Origin: Bradyrhizobium betae
GTDB lineage: Bacteria > Pseudomonadota > Alphaproteobacteria > Rhizobiales > Xanthobacteraceae
Length of the DNA: 64,000 nt
Reading direction: 5' to 3'
Assembly (NCBI RefSeq): GCF_004123905.1
Contig: NZ_MZXW01000013.1
Location: forward strand, 62,001 to 126,000
Shown: positions 54,311 through 62,944 of the stretch, one piece after another
Numbering within the stretch: the stretch's first letter is position 1
Layout: each line of letters opens with the position of its first letter
Made by a program: the position numbers and the translations under genes
Notes under the pieces: model-generated
What the model was told of the DNA's origin: nothing
The model's database searches: none
Seen by the model: only the letters and a program-made list of their open reading frames with translations

Positions 54311-54453
54311 CTCGCCCCGTTCTTACGGGGAGAGGGTTGGGGTGAGGGGCTGCATCCGCAGATATGGTGAGAATCGGACTCGCGGAGAGTCCCCCCCTCA
54401 CCCGGATTGCATCTTCGATGCGATCCGGCCTCTTCCCGCGCGCGGGGAGAGGC
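54311..54453. repeat. intergenic palindrome family F
   Basis: The left arm CTCGCCCCGTTCTTACGGGG and AGAGGGTTGGGGTGAGGGG faces the right arm CCCCCTCACCCGGATTG and CCTCTTCCCGCGCGCGGGGA. The inner GATTGCATC facing GATGCGATC is also symmetric. It fills the gap between two minus-strand genes. Confidence 0.75.
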
Positions 54454-54460
54454 GAAGAAA

Positions 54461-54988
54461 CTACGCCGCGCCGTCGCGCAGCGGCGGGTGGTAGGACAGT
54501 GCGGTGTCCCAGGGGAAGAAGATCCAGGTGTCCTGCGACACCTCGGTGATGAAGGTGTCTACCAGCGGACGGCCCATCGGCTTGGCGTAGACGGTGGCGA
54601 AATGCGCATCGGGCAGCATCTTGCGGACCAGCTTGCCGGTCTTGCCGGTGTCGACGAGATCGTCGACGATCAAAAGGCCCTTGCCGGTGCCGCCGCCGAG
54701 CTTCATCGCCGCGTCGGAAATCCCCTTGAGGACCTGGAGTTCGCCTTGCTTGTCGTGGTCGTAGCTGGCGATGCAGACCGTATCGATCACGCGCACCCCT
54801 AGCTCACGCGCCACAATCGCAGCCGGCACCAGGCCGCCGCGGGTGATCGCGATCACCGCGTGGAACGGGCCGACCTCGTTGAGCCGCCAGGTCAGCGCCC
54901 GGCAATCGCGGTGGAACTGATCCCAAGAAACCGGGAAGGCTTTGCCAGCGCGCTCCTGCGCACTCAATTCCGGGGCTTCACCAGCCAT
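54461..54988 (-). CDS. gpt: xanthine-guanine phosphoribosyltransferase
   Basis: The 175-residue type I phosphoribosyltransferase has the PRPP-binding motif [20 protein letters not shown], an [20 protein letters not shown] loop, and the hood region [20 protein letters not shown] at the C-terminus, typical of gpt. The enzyme salvages guanine and xanthine to GMP and XMP with PRPP in the cytosol. It follows the CinA-type gene by 27 bases on the same strand, suggesting one transcript. Confidence 0.94.
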   Translation of the reverse strand: MAGEAPELSAQERAGKAFPVSWDQFHRDCRALTWRLNEVGPFHAVIAITRGGLVPAAIVARELGVRVIDTVCIASYDHDKQGELQVLKGISDAAMKLGGGTGKGLLIVDDLVDTGKTGKLVRKMLPDAHFATVYAKPMGRPLVDTFITEVSQDTWIFFPWDTALSYHPPLRDGAA

Positions 54989-55015
54989 TGTCGTCTCCTG
55001 CTTCGTCTACCGGTG

Positions 55016-55753
55016 CTAGCGAGTGATGTTCAATCCCGCCAGCATGTCCTTCACCGCGGCCATCGCGGCTGCGAGCTTGTCCGCATCGCGCGAGCGCACC
55101 ACCAGATTGGTGTTGGGCTTTTGCTCCTCGTCCATGAAGGGATAGCTGCCGATGATGGTGTCGGGGTGGTCGGCGGCGATCGCCCGCAGCGGGCCGCCGA
55201 TATCACCTTCCCGCGCATTGGCGCGGACCGATTCGGACAGCATGCGCACGCCGGATTTCAGCTTGGGCGAGACGATGTCCATCATCGCCTGCATGATCGA
55301 GGGCACGCCGGCCATGACGATGACATTGCCGATCTTGAAGCCCGGCGCGAGGATGGTCGCGCTCTGGATCAGCTCGGCGCCGTCGGGGATACGGGCCATG
55401 CGCAGGCGGGCCTCGTTGAGGTCCTGCTCGCTCCAGCGCTCGCGGAAGCGGGCGACCACCTCCGGGTGATGGTCGATACCGACGCCGAACGCCTTGGCGA
55501 CGCTGTCGGCCGTGATGTCGTCATGGGTCGGCCCGATCCCGCCGGTGGTGAAGACGTAGGTGTAGCGATGCCGCAGTGCATCCAACGCCGCGATGATGTC
55601 GGGCTCATCGTCGGAGACGACCCGGACTTCCTTCAGATCGATGCCGATATTGGTGAGGTATTCGGCGATGAAGCCAATATTCTTGTCCTTGGTCCGGCCA
55701 GACAGGATTTCATCCCCGATGACCAGAATGCCCGCCGTGACGATCTCGCTCAT
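55016..55753 (-). CDS. molybdopterin-binding protein, CinA-like competence/damage family
   Basis: The 245-residue product starts MSEIVTAGILVIGDEILSGR and has the MoCF-type motifs FTTGGIGPTHDDITADSVAK and VIVMAGVPSIMQAMMDIVSP. It corresponds to the N-terminal COG1058 domain of CinA (nucleotide-type pyrophosphatase domain). The C-terminal PncC-like NMN amidohydrolase domain is absent, as is common in alphaproteobacteria. It probably hydrolyses damaged NAD or FAD-type nucleotides. It lies upstream of gpt. Confidence 0.92.
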   Translation of the reverse strand: MSEIVTAGILVIGDEILSGRTKDKNIGFIAEYLTNIGIDLKEVRVVSDDEPDIIAALDALRHRYTYVFTTGGIGPTHDDITADSVAKAFGVGIDHHPEVVARFRERWSEQDLNEARLRMARIPDGAELIQSATILAPGFKIGNVIVMAGVPSIMQAMMDIVSPKLKSGVRMLSESVRANAREGDIGGPLRAIAADHPDTIIGSYPFMDEEQKPNTNLVVRSRDADKLAAAMAAVKDMLAGLNITR

Positions 55754-56030
55754 GCCTTAAGTCCCTCACCTCTGGTCCCGACTTTGCCGAGGTAACGCGT
55801 TGAAGTCACGCGGTTTTGCTGCCGAAATAAGCAGACCTCAGCCATTTTTTCAGGCAAGCCACCAGCCATCCCCGGTAAATCCTGCCAGTCCATGCTTATC
55901 GCGCTGGCCCGCCCCTTGCTACCACATGAAAGTCATGCACTCTTGCCGCATGGCCAGGACGTTGCGGTCTTCACCAAGGCCGGACGACCTGTCGAATGGC
56001 GCAACGCCTTGCGGAGACAAGTCGGGTTCT

Positions 56031-57449
56031 ATGGCAGTCGCGTTTGATGAAATGAATATTCCTGGTGGGGACCTTCGCCCCGCCTATCAGGAGCTGGCGC
56101 GCTGGCTCAAGGAGACGCCTCCCGAGGCGCTCGAATATCGCCGCCAGGAAGCCGAGCTCCTGTTCCGCCGGATCGGCATCACCTTCGCCGTCTATGGCGA
56201 GTCCGAATCCACCGAGCGCCTGATCCCGTTCGACGTGATCCCGCGGATCATGTCCGGCAAGGAATGGACGCTGCTGGAGAAGGGCCTGAAGCAGCGCGTT
56301 AAGGCGCTGAACATGTTCCTGCGCGACATCTATCACGGCCGCGATGTCCTCCGCGCCGGGATCGTGCCCGACGATCTGATCTTCCAGAACCCGGTGTTCC
56401 GGCCCGAGATGAACGGCCAGCAGGTGCCGCACGACGTCTACGTGCACATCGCCGGCATCGACATCATCAGGGTCGATGCCGAGGACTTCATCGTGCTGGA
56501 GGACAATGCGCGCACGCCCTCGGGCGTGTCCTACATGCTGGAAAACCGCGAGATCATGATGCGGCTGTTTCCGGATCTGTTCGCCCGCCACAGGGTGGCG
56601 CCGGTCGAGCGCTATCCGGACGAACTGCTCTCCGCGCTGCGCTCGGTCGCGCCGCAAAGCGCCTCGGGCGAGCCGACGGTCGCGTTGCTCACGCCGGGCG
56701 TCTACAACTCCGCCTATTACGAGCACTCTTTCCTTGCCGACAAGCTCGGCATCGAGCTGGTCGAGGGCCGCGACCTCATCGTCAAGAACAACGAAGTGTT
56801 CATGCGGACGACCGAGGGCGTGAAACGGGTCGACGTGATCTACCGCCGGGTCGACGACGACTTCCTCGATCCCCTCACCTTCCGGCCCGACTCCGCGCTC
56901 GGCGTGCCCGGGCTGATGTCGGCCTATGCCGCCGGCAACATCACGCTCGCCAACGCCGTCGGCACCGGCATCGCCGATGACAAGGCGATCTACTCCTACA
57001 TGCCGGAGATCGTGAAATTCTACCTCGGCGAGGAGCCGATCCTGAAGAACGTTCAGACCTGGCGCTGCCGCGAGCCGAAGGATCTCGCTTATGTGCTCGA
57101 CCATCTCGGCGATCTCGTCGTCAAGGAAGTCCACGGCTCCGGCGGCTACGGCATGCTGATCGGCCCCGCCGCGACCAAGGCCACGATCGAAGCGTTCCGC
57201 GAGAAGCTCAAGCGCGAGCCGGAAGGGTTCATTGCGCAGCCGACGCTGGCGCTCTCGACCTGCCCGACCTGCACGGCGTCCGGCCTCGCGCCGCGCCACG
57301 TGGACCTGCGGCCCTTCGTGCTCACCGGCAGCAAGACCACCACGATCGTGCCCGGCGGGCTCACACGCGTCGCGCTGAAGGAAGGCTCTCTGGTGGTGAA
57401 TTCGAGCCAGGGCGGCGGCACCAAAGACACCTGGATTTTGGACGAGTAG
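56031..57449 (+). CDS. circularly permuted ATP-grasp type 2 protein
   Basis: From ATG 56031 (MAVAFDEMNIPGGDLRPAYQ) the product has 472 residues. The open frame to 55800 upstream has no family likeness. Landmarks of the cp-ATPgrasp type 2 family: GITFAVYGESESTERLIPFD, LRDIYHGRDVLRAGIVPDDL, VYVHIAGIDIIRVDAEDFIV then LEDNARTPSGVSYMLENR, VKEVHGSGGYGMLIGP, and the C-terminal VPGGLTRVALKEGSLVVNSS. These proteins are predicted to ligate an amino acid or peptide with ATP. It is followed four bases later by the alpha-E gene, so they form one operon. The gap 55754-56030 is otherwise empty. Confidence 0.93.
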   Translation: MAVAFDEMNIPGGDLRPAYQELARWLKETPPEALEYRRQEAELLFRRIGITFAVYGESESTERLIPFDVIPRIMSGKEWTLLEKGLKQRVKALNMFLRDIYHGRDVLRAGIVPDDLIFQNPVFRPEMNGQQVPHDVYVHIAGIDIIRVDAEDFIVLEDNARTPSGVSYMLENREIMMRLFPDLFARHRVAPVERYPDELLSALRSVAPQSASGEPTVALLTPGVYNSAYYEHSFLADKLGIELVEGRDLIVKNNEVFMRTTEGVKRVDVIYRRVDDDFLDPLTFRPDSALGVPGLMSAYAAGNITLANAVGTGIADDKAIYSYMPEIVKFYLGEEPILKNVQTWRCREPKDLAYVLDHLGDLVVKEVHGSGGYGMLIGPAATKATIEAFREKLKREPEGFIAQPTLALSTCPTCTASGLAPRHVDLRPFVLTGSKTTTIVPGGLTRVALKEGSLVVNSSQGGGTKDTWILDE

Positions 57450-57453
57450 AGAG

Positions 57454-58398
57454 ATGCTGTCGCGTACTGCCGAAAACCTCTACTGGCTCGCCCGCTACGT
57501 CGAACGGGCCGAGTATCTCGCGCGCACCATCGATGCGACGCTGCGCGTCACCGCGCTTCCCGCCGCCTATATCGGCAAGACCAATGAATGGGACTCGGCA
57601 CTTCTCACCGCCGGCGTCGCCACCACCTTCTATCAGACCTATGAGGAAGCCAACGAGCGCAACGTCGTCGACTACCTCTCGTTCTCGGCCGACAACCCGT
57701 CTTCGATCCGGAACTGCATCGAAGCGGCGCGGCTGAACTCTCGTTCGGTGCGCACCGCGCTCACCAGCGAGATGTGGGACACCATCAACTCGGCCTGGAT
57801 CGAATTGCAGGAGGTCTGGAGCAAGGGCACCTCGACCCGCGAGGATCTCGCAAAATTCCTGCGCTTCGTGCAGGAGACCTCGCTGCGCTTCGACGGTTCG
57901 GCGTACCGGACCATGCTGCGCAACGACGCCTACTGGTTCTCGCGACTCGGCCTGCACCTGGAGCGCGCCGACAACACTGCACGCATCCTCGATGTGAAGT
58001 ACCACGTGCTGCTGCCCGAGGAAGAGCATGTCGGCGGCCCGCTCGACTTCTATCAGTGGAGCTCGATCCTGCGCTCGGTGTCGGCGCTGACGGCCTATCA
58101 TTGGGTCTATCGCGAGACACTGAAACCGTGGCTGGTCGCGGATCTGCTCATCCTCAACGGCACGTTGCCGCGCTCGCTTGCGAGCTGCTACGACAATCTC
58201 ACGCGCAACCTCGACCAGATCGGCGTCGCCTATGGCCGCCAGGGCCCCGCCCAGCGTCACGCCCGCGGCATCCGCAACCGGCTGGAACACAGCAATATGA
58301 ACGACATTTTCCAGCATGGCGTGCATGAATTCATTCAGGAATTCATCTCGGACAATTCCAGGCTGGGCGAAATCATCACGAAGCAGTATTTGATTTGA
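57454..58398 (+). CDS. alpha-E domain protein (DUF403)
   Basis: The 314-residue, all-helical protein opens MLSRTAENLYWLARYVERAE, the alpha-E signature. Other conserved parts: NPSSIRNCIEAARLNSRSVR, YWFSRLGLHLERADNTARIL and HSNMNDIFQHGVHEFIQEFI. Alpha-E proteins are constant partners of the cp-ATPgrasp proteins, and may scaffold or supply the substrate. The start lies four bases after the ATP-grasp stop. Confidence 0.94.
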   Translation: MLSRTAENLYWLARYVERAEYLARTIDATLRVTALPAAYIGKTNEWDSALLTAGVATTFYQTYEEANERNVVDYLSFSADNPSSIRNCIEAARLNSRSVRTALTSEMWDTINSAWIELQEVWSKGTSTREDLAKFLRFVQETSLRFDGSAYRTMLRNDAYWFSRLGLHLERADNTARILDVKYHVLLPEEEHVGGPLDFYQWSSILRSVSALTAYHWVYRETLKPWLVADLLILNGTLPRSLASCYDNLTRNLDQIGVAYGRQGPAQRHARGIRNRLEHSNMNDIFQHGVHEFIQEFISDNSRLGEIITKQYLI

Positions 58399-58401
58399 CC
58401 T

Positions 58402-58485
58402 CCGTCATTCCGGGATGGTCCGAAGGACCAGACCCGGAATCTCGAGATTCCGGGTTCGGTGCTGCGCACCGCCCCGGAATGACGG
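58402..58485. repeat. intergenic palindrome family G
   Basis: CCGTCATTCCGGG (58402-58414) faces CCCCGGAATGACGG (ending 58485). Internal arms GACCCGGAATCTCGAGATTC form another symmetric unit, CCGGAATCTCGAGATTCCGG. It lies between the alpha-E and transglutaminase genes of an otherwise tight operon. Confidence 0.85.
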
Positions 58486-58505
58486 CATAAGAACTGTGGT
58501 CCACC

Positions 58506-59354
58506 ATGCGCCTGCGAATCCAGCACATCACGACCTATCGCTACGAGCCGGCGGCCACGAGCGTGATCCAGATCCTGCGCATGACGCCGTGCAGCCATGA
58601 CGGGCAATATGTGGCGGAGTGGCAGATCGATGTCTCGACCGACACCAGGCTCGACACCCACGAGGACGCGTTCGGCAACGTCACCCATGTGCTGTCCTGC
58701 GGGCCGGTCAGCGACATCAAGATCACCGCCGAGGGCCTGATCGAGACCCACGACACTGGCGGCGTGCTGCGCGGCGCCGACGAGCGCTTTCCGGCCGACA
58801 TGTTTTTGCGCTCCACCGACCTCACCTCCGTCAATCCCGCAATGATGGCCGTCGCGCGACAGCTGCGCAGCGAGGCCGAGAGCGACAAGCTCGGCTTCCT
58901 CCATACGCTGATGTCGCAAATCAGCGATCACATGACCTTCGACGAGGACCCGACCAACAGCGGCACGTCGGCGGCCGAAGCGTTCACGCTCAAGCGCGGC
59001 GTGTGCCAGGACTACGCGCACATCTTCATCGCCTGCGCCCGCAGCGGCGGCGTGCCGGCGCGCTTCGTCTCCGGCCATTTCCTGCGCTCGGACGGCACCG
59101 TGCACCAGGACGCCGGCCATGCCTGGGCGGAAGCCTATGTCGACGGTCTCGGCTGGGTCGGCTTCGATCCCGCCAACAGCATCTGCGCCACCGACGCCCA
59201 TGTCCGCGTCGCGATCGGGCTCGATTATCTCGGCGCAGCCCCGGTGCGCGGCACCCGTTATGGCGGCGGCGCCGAGACGCTGTCAGTGGCGGTCAAGGTC
59301 GAGCATGCCGGCCGCGGCGGGCAGTCGCAATCGCAGTCCCAGCGGCAAAGCTAG
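58506..59354 (+). CDS. transglutaminase-like cysteine protease family protein
   Basis: This 282-residue protein has an N-terminal beta domain (MRLRIQHITTYRYEPAATSV) and a transglutaminase core. The core carries the catalytic triad: Cys in LKRGVCQDYAHIFIACARSG, His in HQDAGHAWAEAYVDGLGWVG and Asp in FDPANSICATDAHVRVAIGL. It ends in a short basic Ser/Gln tail. Bacterial members more often cleave than cross-link. It completes the ATP-grasp / alpha-E / transglutaminase trio, likely to process an isopeptide- or peptide-type product. It is preceded by palindrome family G (107-base gap). Confidence 0.93.
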   Translation: MRLRIQHITTYRYEPAATSVIQILRMTPCSHDGQYVAEWQIDVSTDTRLDTHEDAFGNVTHVLSCGPVSDIKITAEGLIETHDTGGVLRGADERFPADMFLRSTDLTSVNPAMMAVARQLRSEAESDKLGFLHTLMSQISDHMTFDEDPTNSGTSAAEAFTLKRGVCQDYAHIFIACARSGGVPARFVSGHFLRSDGTVHQDAGHAWAEAYVDGLGWVGFDPANSICATDAHVRVAIGLDYLGAAPVRGTRYGGGAETLSVAVKVEHAGRGGQSQSQSQRQS

Positions 59355-59503
59355 GCGCGGCGATCTCTCGCCACGAAGCAGGCGGGACATCATCGGGCGG
59401 GTAGTTACAGCCGTAACCCGCGACCGCCGCCCTGAAACCACCCCGTAGCGCCGTCTGTCCAACCTCCGTTGCGATCCGTTTCCTGCAACAGAGGTCAAGA
59501 CAG

Positions 59504-60703
59504 ATGCAGCTTCAAGAAAAGATCAGCAAGCGTTCCCTGCCACTGCGTGATCCCCGCGAGGACATCCTTGCGGGCATCCAGGAATTGGCTCCCGAAATCA
59601 AGGTCCGCGCCGCCGAGATCGAAGCTGCGCGCCGCGTTCCGCCCGATATCGTGGAACGGCTGCGATACCTCGGACTCTTTCGGATGTTCGTCCCGCGGAG
59701 CCAGGGCGGGCTCGAGTTCGATTTTCCGGCCGGACTGGAGATCATCAAGGCTCTGACCCGCCTTGACGGCTCGATCGGCTGGATCTCGATCGTGGGCGGG
59801 GTCGGCAGCCTTTTCGCCGCCGCGGCAAGCCCTGACGTGTACCAGCGAGTCTATCAGGATGGACCGGACGTGGCGATCTGCGGCTCATCGCAGCCGGGCG
59901 GAACGGCAGAGCGTGTGGCCGACGGCTATCGCATCAAGGGGCGCTGGCCGTTCGCCAGCTCCTGCACCCACGCCGACTGGATCGGCGGGTTCTGCATCGT
60001 CACCGAAAATGGCAAGCCGATCCCCGGCCCGCAGGGCAAGCCGCTGGTTCGCGTCGTTGTGCTGCCAGCGCGCGACTGGGACATCGAGGACACCTGGTAC
60101 GCGGCGGGGCTGAAGGGTACCGGCAGCCATCACATCACGCTGCGGGAGAGGCTGGTTCCCGAGACTCATCTCTTCGATCTCGAAGCTCCTCCTCGCATGT
60201 CGGGTCCACTCTACCATGCATTGCGGCAATGGCTGCCATTGCTTCACGGCACATTCTCGGTGGGCATGGCCGAGGGCACCGTCGATGACCTGCTCGCGCT
60301 GGCCCACACCGGGAGGCAGCAATTGTACGCGGCCGTACCTATGCGAGACTCCGAGACCTTCCAATACGAGCTCGGACGGATTTCTGCCAACCTTAAGGCG
60401 GCGCAGGCCTTTCTCGAAGTCCAGATCGCCAGCCACTGGCGCCGTGCGCTGGCCGGCACACTGAGAGACGAAGATCTCATGATCGAGGGGGCGAGATCCG
60501 CGGTCTGGCTCGCCACGACCTGCGTCGGCATCGCGGATGCCTGCTTTGCGCTGGCCGGCAGCAGCGCAGTCTACGACAGCTCGCCGCTGCAGCGGCGCCT
60601 GCGCGACCTTCACGTCGGAGCCCAGCACGCTCACGCGCAGCAGCGGCTCTATGTCGATGTCGGCAAGCTGGCCTTGCGCCGCTCGGCCGACCAGGCCGGC
60701 TGA
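59504..60703 (+). CDS. acyl-CoA dehydrogenase-fold flavin oxygenase (group D-like)
   Basis: This 399-residue protein has the acyl-CoA dehydrogenase fold: N-terminal helices (ERLRYLGLFRMFVPRSQGGL), a beta domain with AICGSSQPGGTAERVADGYR and KGRWPFASSCTHADWIGG, and the C-terminal helical bundle DLHVGAQHAHAQQRLYVDVG. The catalytic Glu of true acyl-CoA dehydrogenases is not evident. The WPFASS and AQHAHAQ motifs match the two-component hydroxylase group (HsaA/HpaB-like, DszC-like). These need a partner flavin reductase, none of which lies in this window. It is unrelated to the Anbu-type neighbours. Confidence 0.82.
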   Translation: MQLQEKISKRSLPLRDPREDILAGIQELAPEIKVRAAEIEAARRVPPDIVERLRYLGLFRMFVPRSQGGLEFDFPAGLEIIKALTRLDGSIGWISIVGGVGSLFAAAASPDVYQRVYQDGPDVAICGSSQPGGTAERVADGYRIKGRWPFASSCTHADWIGGFCIVTENGKPIPGPQGKPLVRVVVLPARDWDIEDTWYAAGLKGTGSHHITLRERLVPETHLFDLEAPPRMSGPLYHALRQWLPLLHGTFSVGMAEGTVDDLLALAHTGRQQLYAAVPMRDSETFQYELGRISANLKAAQAFLEVQIASHWRRALAGTLRDEDLMIEGARSAVWLATTCVGIADACFALAGSSAVYDSSPLQRRLRDLHVGAQHAHAQQRLYVDVGKLALRRSADQAG

Positions 60704-60722
60704 CCGCGTGAGCCGTGCTACA

Positions 60723-60750
60723 CTCGCGGGATCAGACCCGATCCCGCGAG
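60723..60750. promoter_or_regulatory. perfect 10-bp inverted repeat just before the AhpD-like start
   Basis: CTCGCGGGAT (60723-60732) and ATCCCGCGAG (60741-60750) are exact inverted repeats around an 8-base spacer. They end six bases before the ATG at 60757 and start about 20 bases after the preceding stop. No T-run follows, and no ribosome site lies outside the repeat. It could be an operator, or an RNA hairpin that limits translation. Confidence 0.55.
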
Positions 60751-60756
60751 GCCCCC

Positions 60757-61164
60757 ATGGCGACCGTAAAACTGCTTTCAGACGATGAGCTCTCCAGTGA
60801 GGCGCGCGCCGTCTTCGACGACATCCGCAAGGTGCGGCAGTCGGATTTCGTCAACAATTTCTGGCGCGCGCTGGCGCACGATCCGAAGACGCTGCGGCGG
60901 ACCTGGGAGAGCATCAAGGAGGTGATGGCGCCGGGGGCGCTCGATCCAAAGGTCAAGGAGATGCTCTATGTCGCGGTGTCGATCGCGCATGGCTGCAGCT
61001 ACTGCATCCACTCCCACACCGCCGCCGCGCGGGCCAAAGGCATGACCGAGGCCGAATATGGCGAGCTGCTCGCCATCGTCGGCATGGCCGCGGAGACGAA
61101 TCGGCTGGTCACGGCGCTCGGCGTCCCCGTCGACGCGGCGTTTCTGGTCGATGCGGCCGACTGA
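60757..61164 (+). CDS. carboxymuconolactone decarboxylase / AhpD-like family protein
   Basis: From ATG 60757 the product has 135 residues. The AhpD core contains VSIAHGCSYCIHSHTAAARA, with the redox C-x2-C pair and the nearby His expected for alkylhydroperoxidase-type activity. Helical all through. Proteins of this group often act as peroxidases or in thiol-linked stress response; true decarboxylase function is unlikely because a C-x2-C is present. It may be co-expressed with the flavin oxygenase upstream. Confidence 0.9.
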   Translation: MATVKLLSDDELSSEARAVFDDIRKVRQSDFVNNFWRALAHDPKTLRRTWESIKEVMAPGALDPKVKEMLYVAVSIAHGCSYCIHSHTAAARAKGMTEAEYGELLAIVGMAAETNRLVTALGVPVDAAFLVDAAD

Positions 61165-61171
61165 GGTCCCG

Positions 61172-61191
61172 CCCCCGGTAATCGGGGGTTT
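61172..61191 (+). terminator. short G/C hairpin after the AhpD-like gene
   Basis: CCCCCG, loop GTAAT, CGGGGG followed by TTT. It is a six-base stem with a weak T tract, placed between the AhpD-like gene and the Anbu gene, so it could separate their transcripts. Confidence 0.45.
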
Positions 61192-61246
61192 CATGCCTCC
61201 CTGAAATTGGCTAGTAATTCCCCGCAAACGCGTTCGGGGACCGGAA

Positions 61247-62005
61247 ATGACCTATTGCTGCGGAATTCTGGTTCGGGACGGTCTGGTGATGATCGCCGAT
61301 ACCCGTACCAATGCCGGCCTCGACAATGTCTCGACCTTCCGCAAGCTGCACATCTTCTCCAAGCCCGGCGACCGCATCATGGCGATCGCCAGCGCCGGCA
61401 ACCTCGCCATCAGTCAGTCGGTGCTGTCCACGCTGACCGAAGGCCTCGAGGACCCCAACACCGGCGACATCGAGACGCTGATGAACGCGCCGACCATGTT
61501 CCAGGCAGCCCAGCGCATCGGCCGGGCGATCCGGGCGGTGCATGCGACCGAAGGGCCGGCGCTGAAATCGGAGGACGTCTCGTTCGACGTCTCCTTCCTG
61601 TTCGGCGGCCAGATCAAGGGCGCGCGGATGCGCCTGTTCATGGTCTACACGGCAGGCAATTTCATCGAGTGCACCACCGACACGCCTTACCTTCAGATCG
61701 GCGAGCACAAATACGGCAAGCCGGTGCTCGACCGCGCCATGCATTACGACGTCGAGCTCTACGAGGCGCTGAAGACCGGCCTGATCTCGATGGATTCGAC
61801 CATGCGCTCGAACCTCGGCGTCGGCCTGCCGATCGACGTGCTGGTGGTGCGGGCGGATGCCTGCGATGCCGATCTGAACCACCGCATCGAGGCGGGCGAG
61901 CCTTATTTCCACGATTTGCGTTCGCGCTGGTCGGCGGCGCTGCGCGCGGCGCATCAGAACATCCCGCGCCCGCCCTACAAGAACGATAAAGAACCCAAAA
62001 CCTGA
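61247..62005 (+). CDS. Anbu-type proteasome-like peptidase (ancestral beta subunit)
   Basis: The 252-residue product starts MTYCCGILVRDGLVMIADTR; removal of Met would expose Thr 2 as the N-terminal nucleophile, as in proteasome beta subunits. Other blocks: FRKLHIFSKPGDRIMAIASA, then SFDVSFLFGGQIKGARMRLF, and MDSTMRSNLGVGLPIDVLVV, matching Anbu (proteasome-type protease). In many genomes it is encoded with the ATP-grasp, alpha-E and transglutaminase genes; here it follows them 1.9 kb downstream on the same strand. No peptidase activity is proven for most Anbu proteins. The product ends in a polar tail, KNDKEPKT. Confidence 0.93.
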   Translation: MTYCCGILVRDGLVMIADTRTNAGLDNVSTFRKLHIFSKPGDRIMAIASAGNLAISQSVLSTLTEGLEDPNTGDIETLMNAPTMFQAAQRIGRAIRAVHATEGPALKSEDVSFDVSFLFGGQIKGARMRLFMVYTAGNFIECTTDTPYLQIGEHKYGKPVLDRAMHYDVELYEALKTGLISMDSTMRSNLGVGLPIDVLVVRADACDADLNHRIEAGEPYFHDLRSRWSAALRAAHQNIPRPPYKNDKEPKT

Positions 62006-62031
62006 CAGCTTAAGAGAAAAGGCAGGAAACG

Positions 62032-62790
62032 ATGAGTGAAGCAAAAAAGATCGCAGTGGTGACAGGCGCCGGCACCGGAGTCGGGCGCGCGGCATCGCTG
62101 GCGCTGATGAACACCGGCTTCACCGTGGTGCTGGTCGGCCGCCGAATGGAGATGCTCGAGGAGACCGCGAAGCTCGGCGCCGCGGGCAAGAGCCTGTGCG
62201 TCACCGCCGACATGACCAAGCCGGACTCGATTGCCGCGCTGTTCGACAAAGTGAAGGCGACCTATGGCCGGCTCGACGTGCTCTTCAACAATGCCGGCAT
62301 GGGCGCGCCGCCCGTGAATTTCGAGGACCTCAGCCTCGAGCAGTGGCAGGCGGTGGTGAACACCAACCTCACCGGCCCGTTCCTGTGCACCCAGCACGCC
62401 TTCCGCATCATGAAGGACCAAAACCCGCGCGGCGGCCGCATCATCAACAACGGCTCGATCTCGGCGCATGCACCGCGACCGTTCTCGGCCGCCTACACCT
62501 CGACCAAGCACGCCATCACGGGCCTGACGAAGGCCTCCAACCTCGACGGCCGCATGTATGACATCGCGGTCGGCCAGGTCGACATCGGCAATGCGGCAAC
62601 GCCCATGACCGACCGCATGGTCGCAGGTCCCGGCGTGATGCAGCCCGACGGCACCATGAAGCACGAGCCGCGCATGGACGCCAAGGCGGTCGGCGATGCG
62701 GTGGCCTACATGGCCGGCCTGCCGCTCGACGCCAACGTGCTGACCATGACGGTGATGGCGACCAAGATGCCGTTCGTCGGACGAGGCTGA
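62032..62790 (+). CDS. SDR family oxidoreductase
   Basis: The 252-residue classical short-chain dehydrogenase/reductase has the cofactor motif [20 protein letters not shown] (TGxxxGxG), and [18 protein letters not shown] (NNAG). The catalytic Ser is in [20 protein letters not shown], and Tyr-x3-Lys is [10 protein letters not shown]. The substrate is unknown. Arg/Val after the second strand (LVGRRMEML) suggests NADP(H). The start has weak purines only (GAGAAAAGGCAGGAAACG contains AGGA). It lies 26 bases after the Anbu stop, so the two may be co-transcribed. Confidence 0.92.
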   Translation: MSEAKKIAVVTGAGTGVGRAASLALMNTGFTVVLVGRRMEMLEETAKLGAAGKSLCVTADMTKPDSIAALFDKVKATYGRLDVLFNNAGMGAPPVNFEDLSLEQWQAVVNTNLTGPFLCTQHAFRIMKDQNPRGGRIINNGSISAHAPRPFSAAYTSTKHAITGLTKASNLDGRMYDIAVGQVDIGNAATPMTDRMVAGPGVMQPDGTMKHEPRMDAKAVGDAVAYMAGLPLDANVLTMTVMATKMPFVGRG

Positions 62791-62800
62791 GTCGATATCA

Positions 62801-62934
62801 CGTGCCCCGGACACAGCGCGGCATGCAATGACGCGCTGCTGAGCCGGGGCCCATGCCCCCGCGATCTCGTTCTTGGCGTTCTGGGTCCCGGCTCTGCGGC
62901 GCGTCACTTCGTGCCGCACCGCGTCCGGGACACG
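62801..62934. repeat. intergenic palindrome family B, second copy
   Basis: The outer arms CGTGCCCCGGACACAGCGCG and GCGTCCGGGACACG, with inner GAGCCGGGGCCCATG facing GGGTCCCGGCTC, match the copy at 12038-12173. It lies between two convergent genes. Confidence 0.82.
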
Positions 62935-62944
62935 AGACCTTCCC

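Noticed and set aside
59397..59421. Imperfect inverted repeat near GCGGGTAGTTACAGCC
   Set aside because: The arms match only with a two-base insertion; too weak to call an operator.
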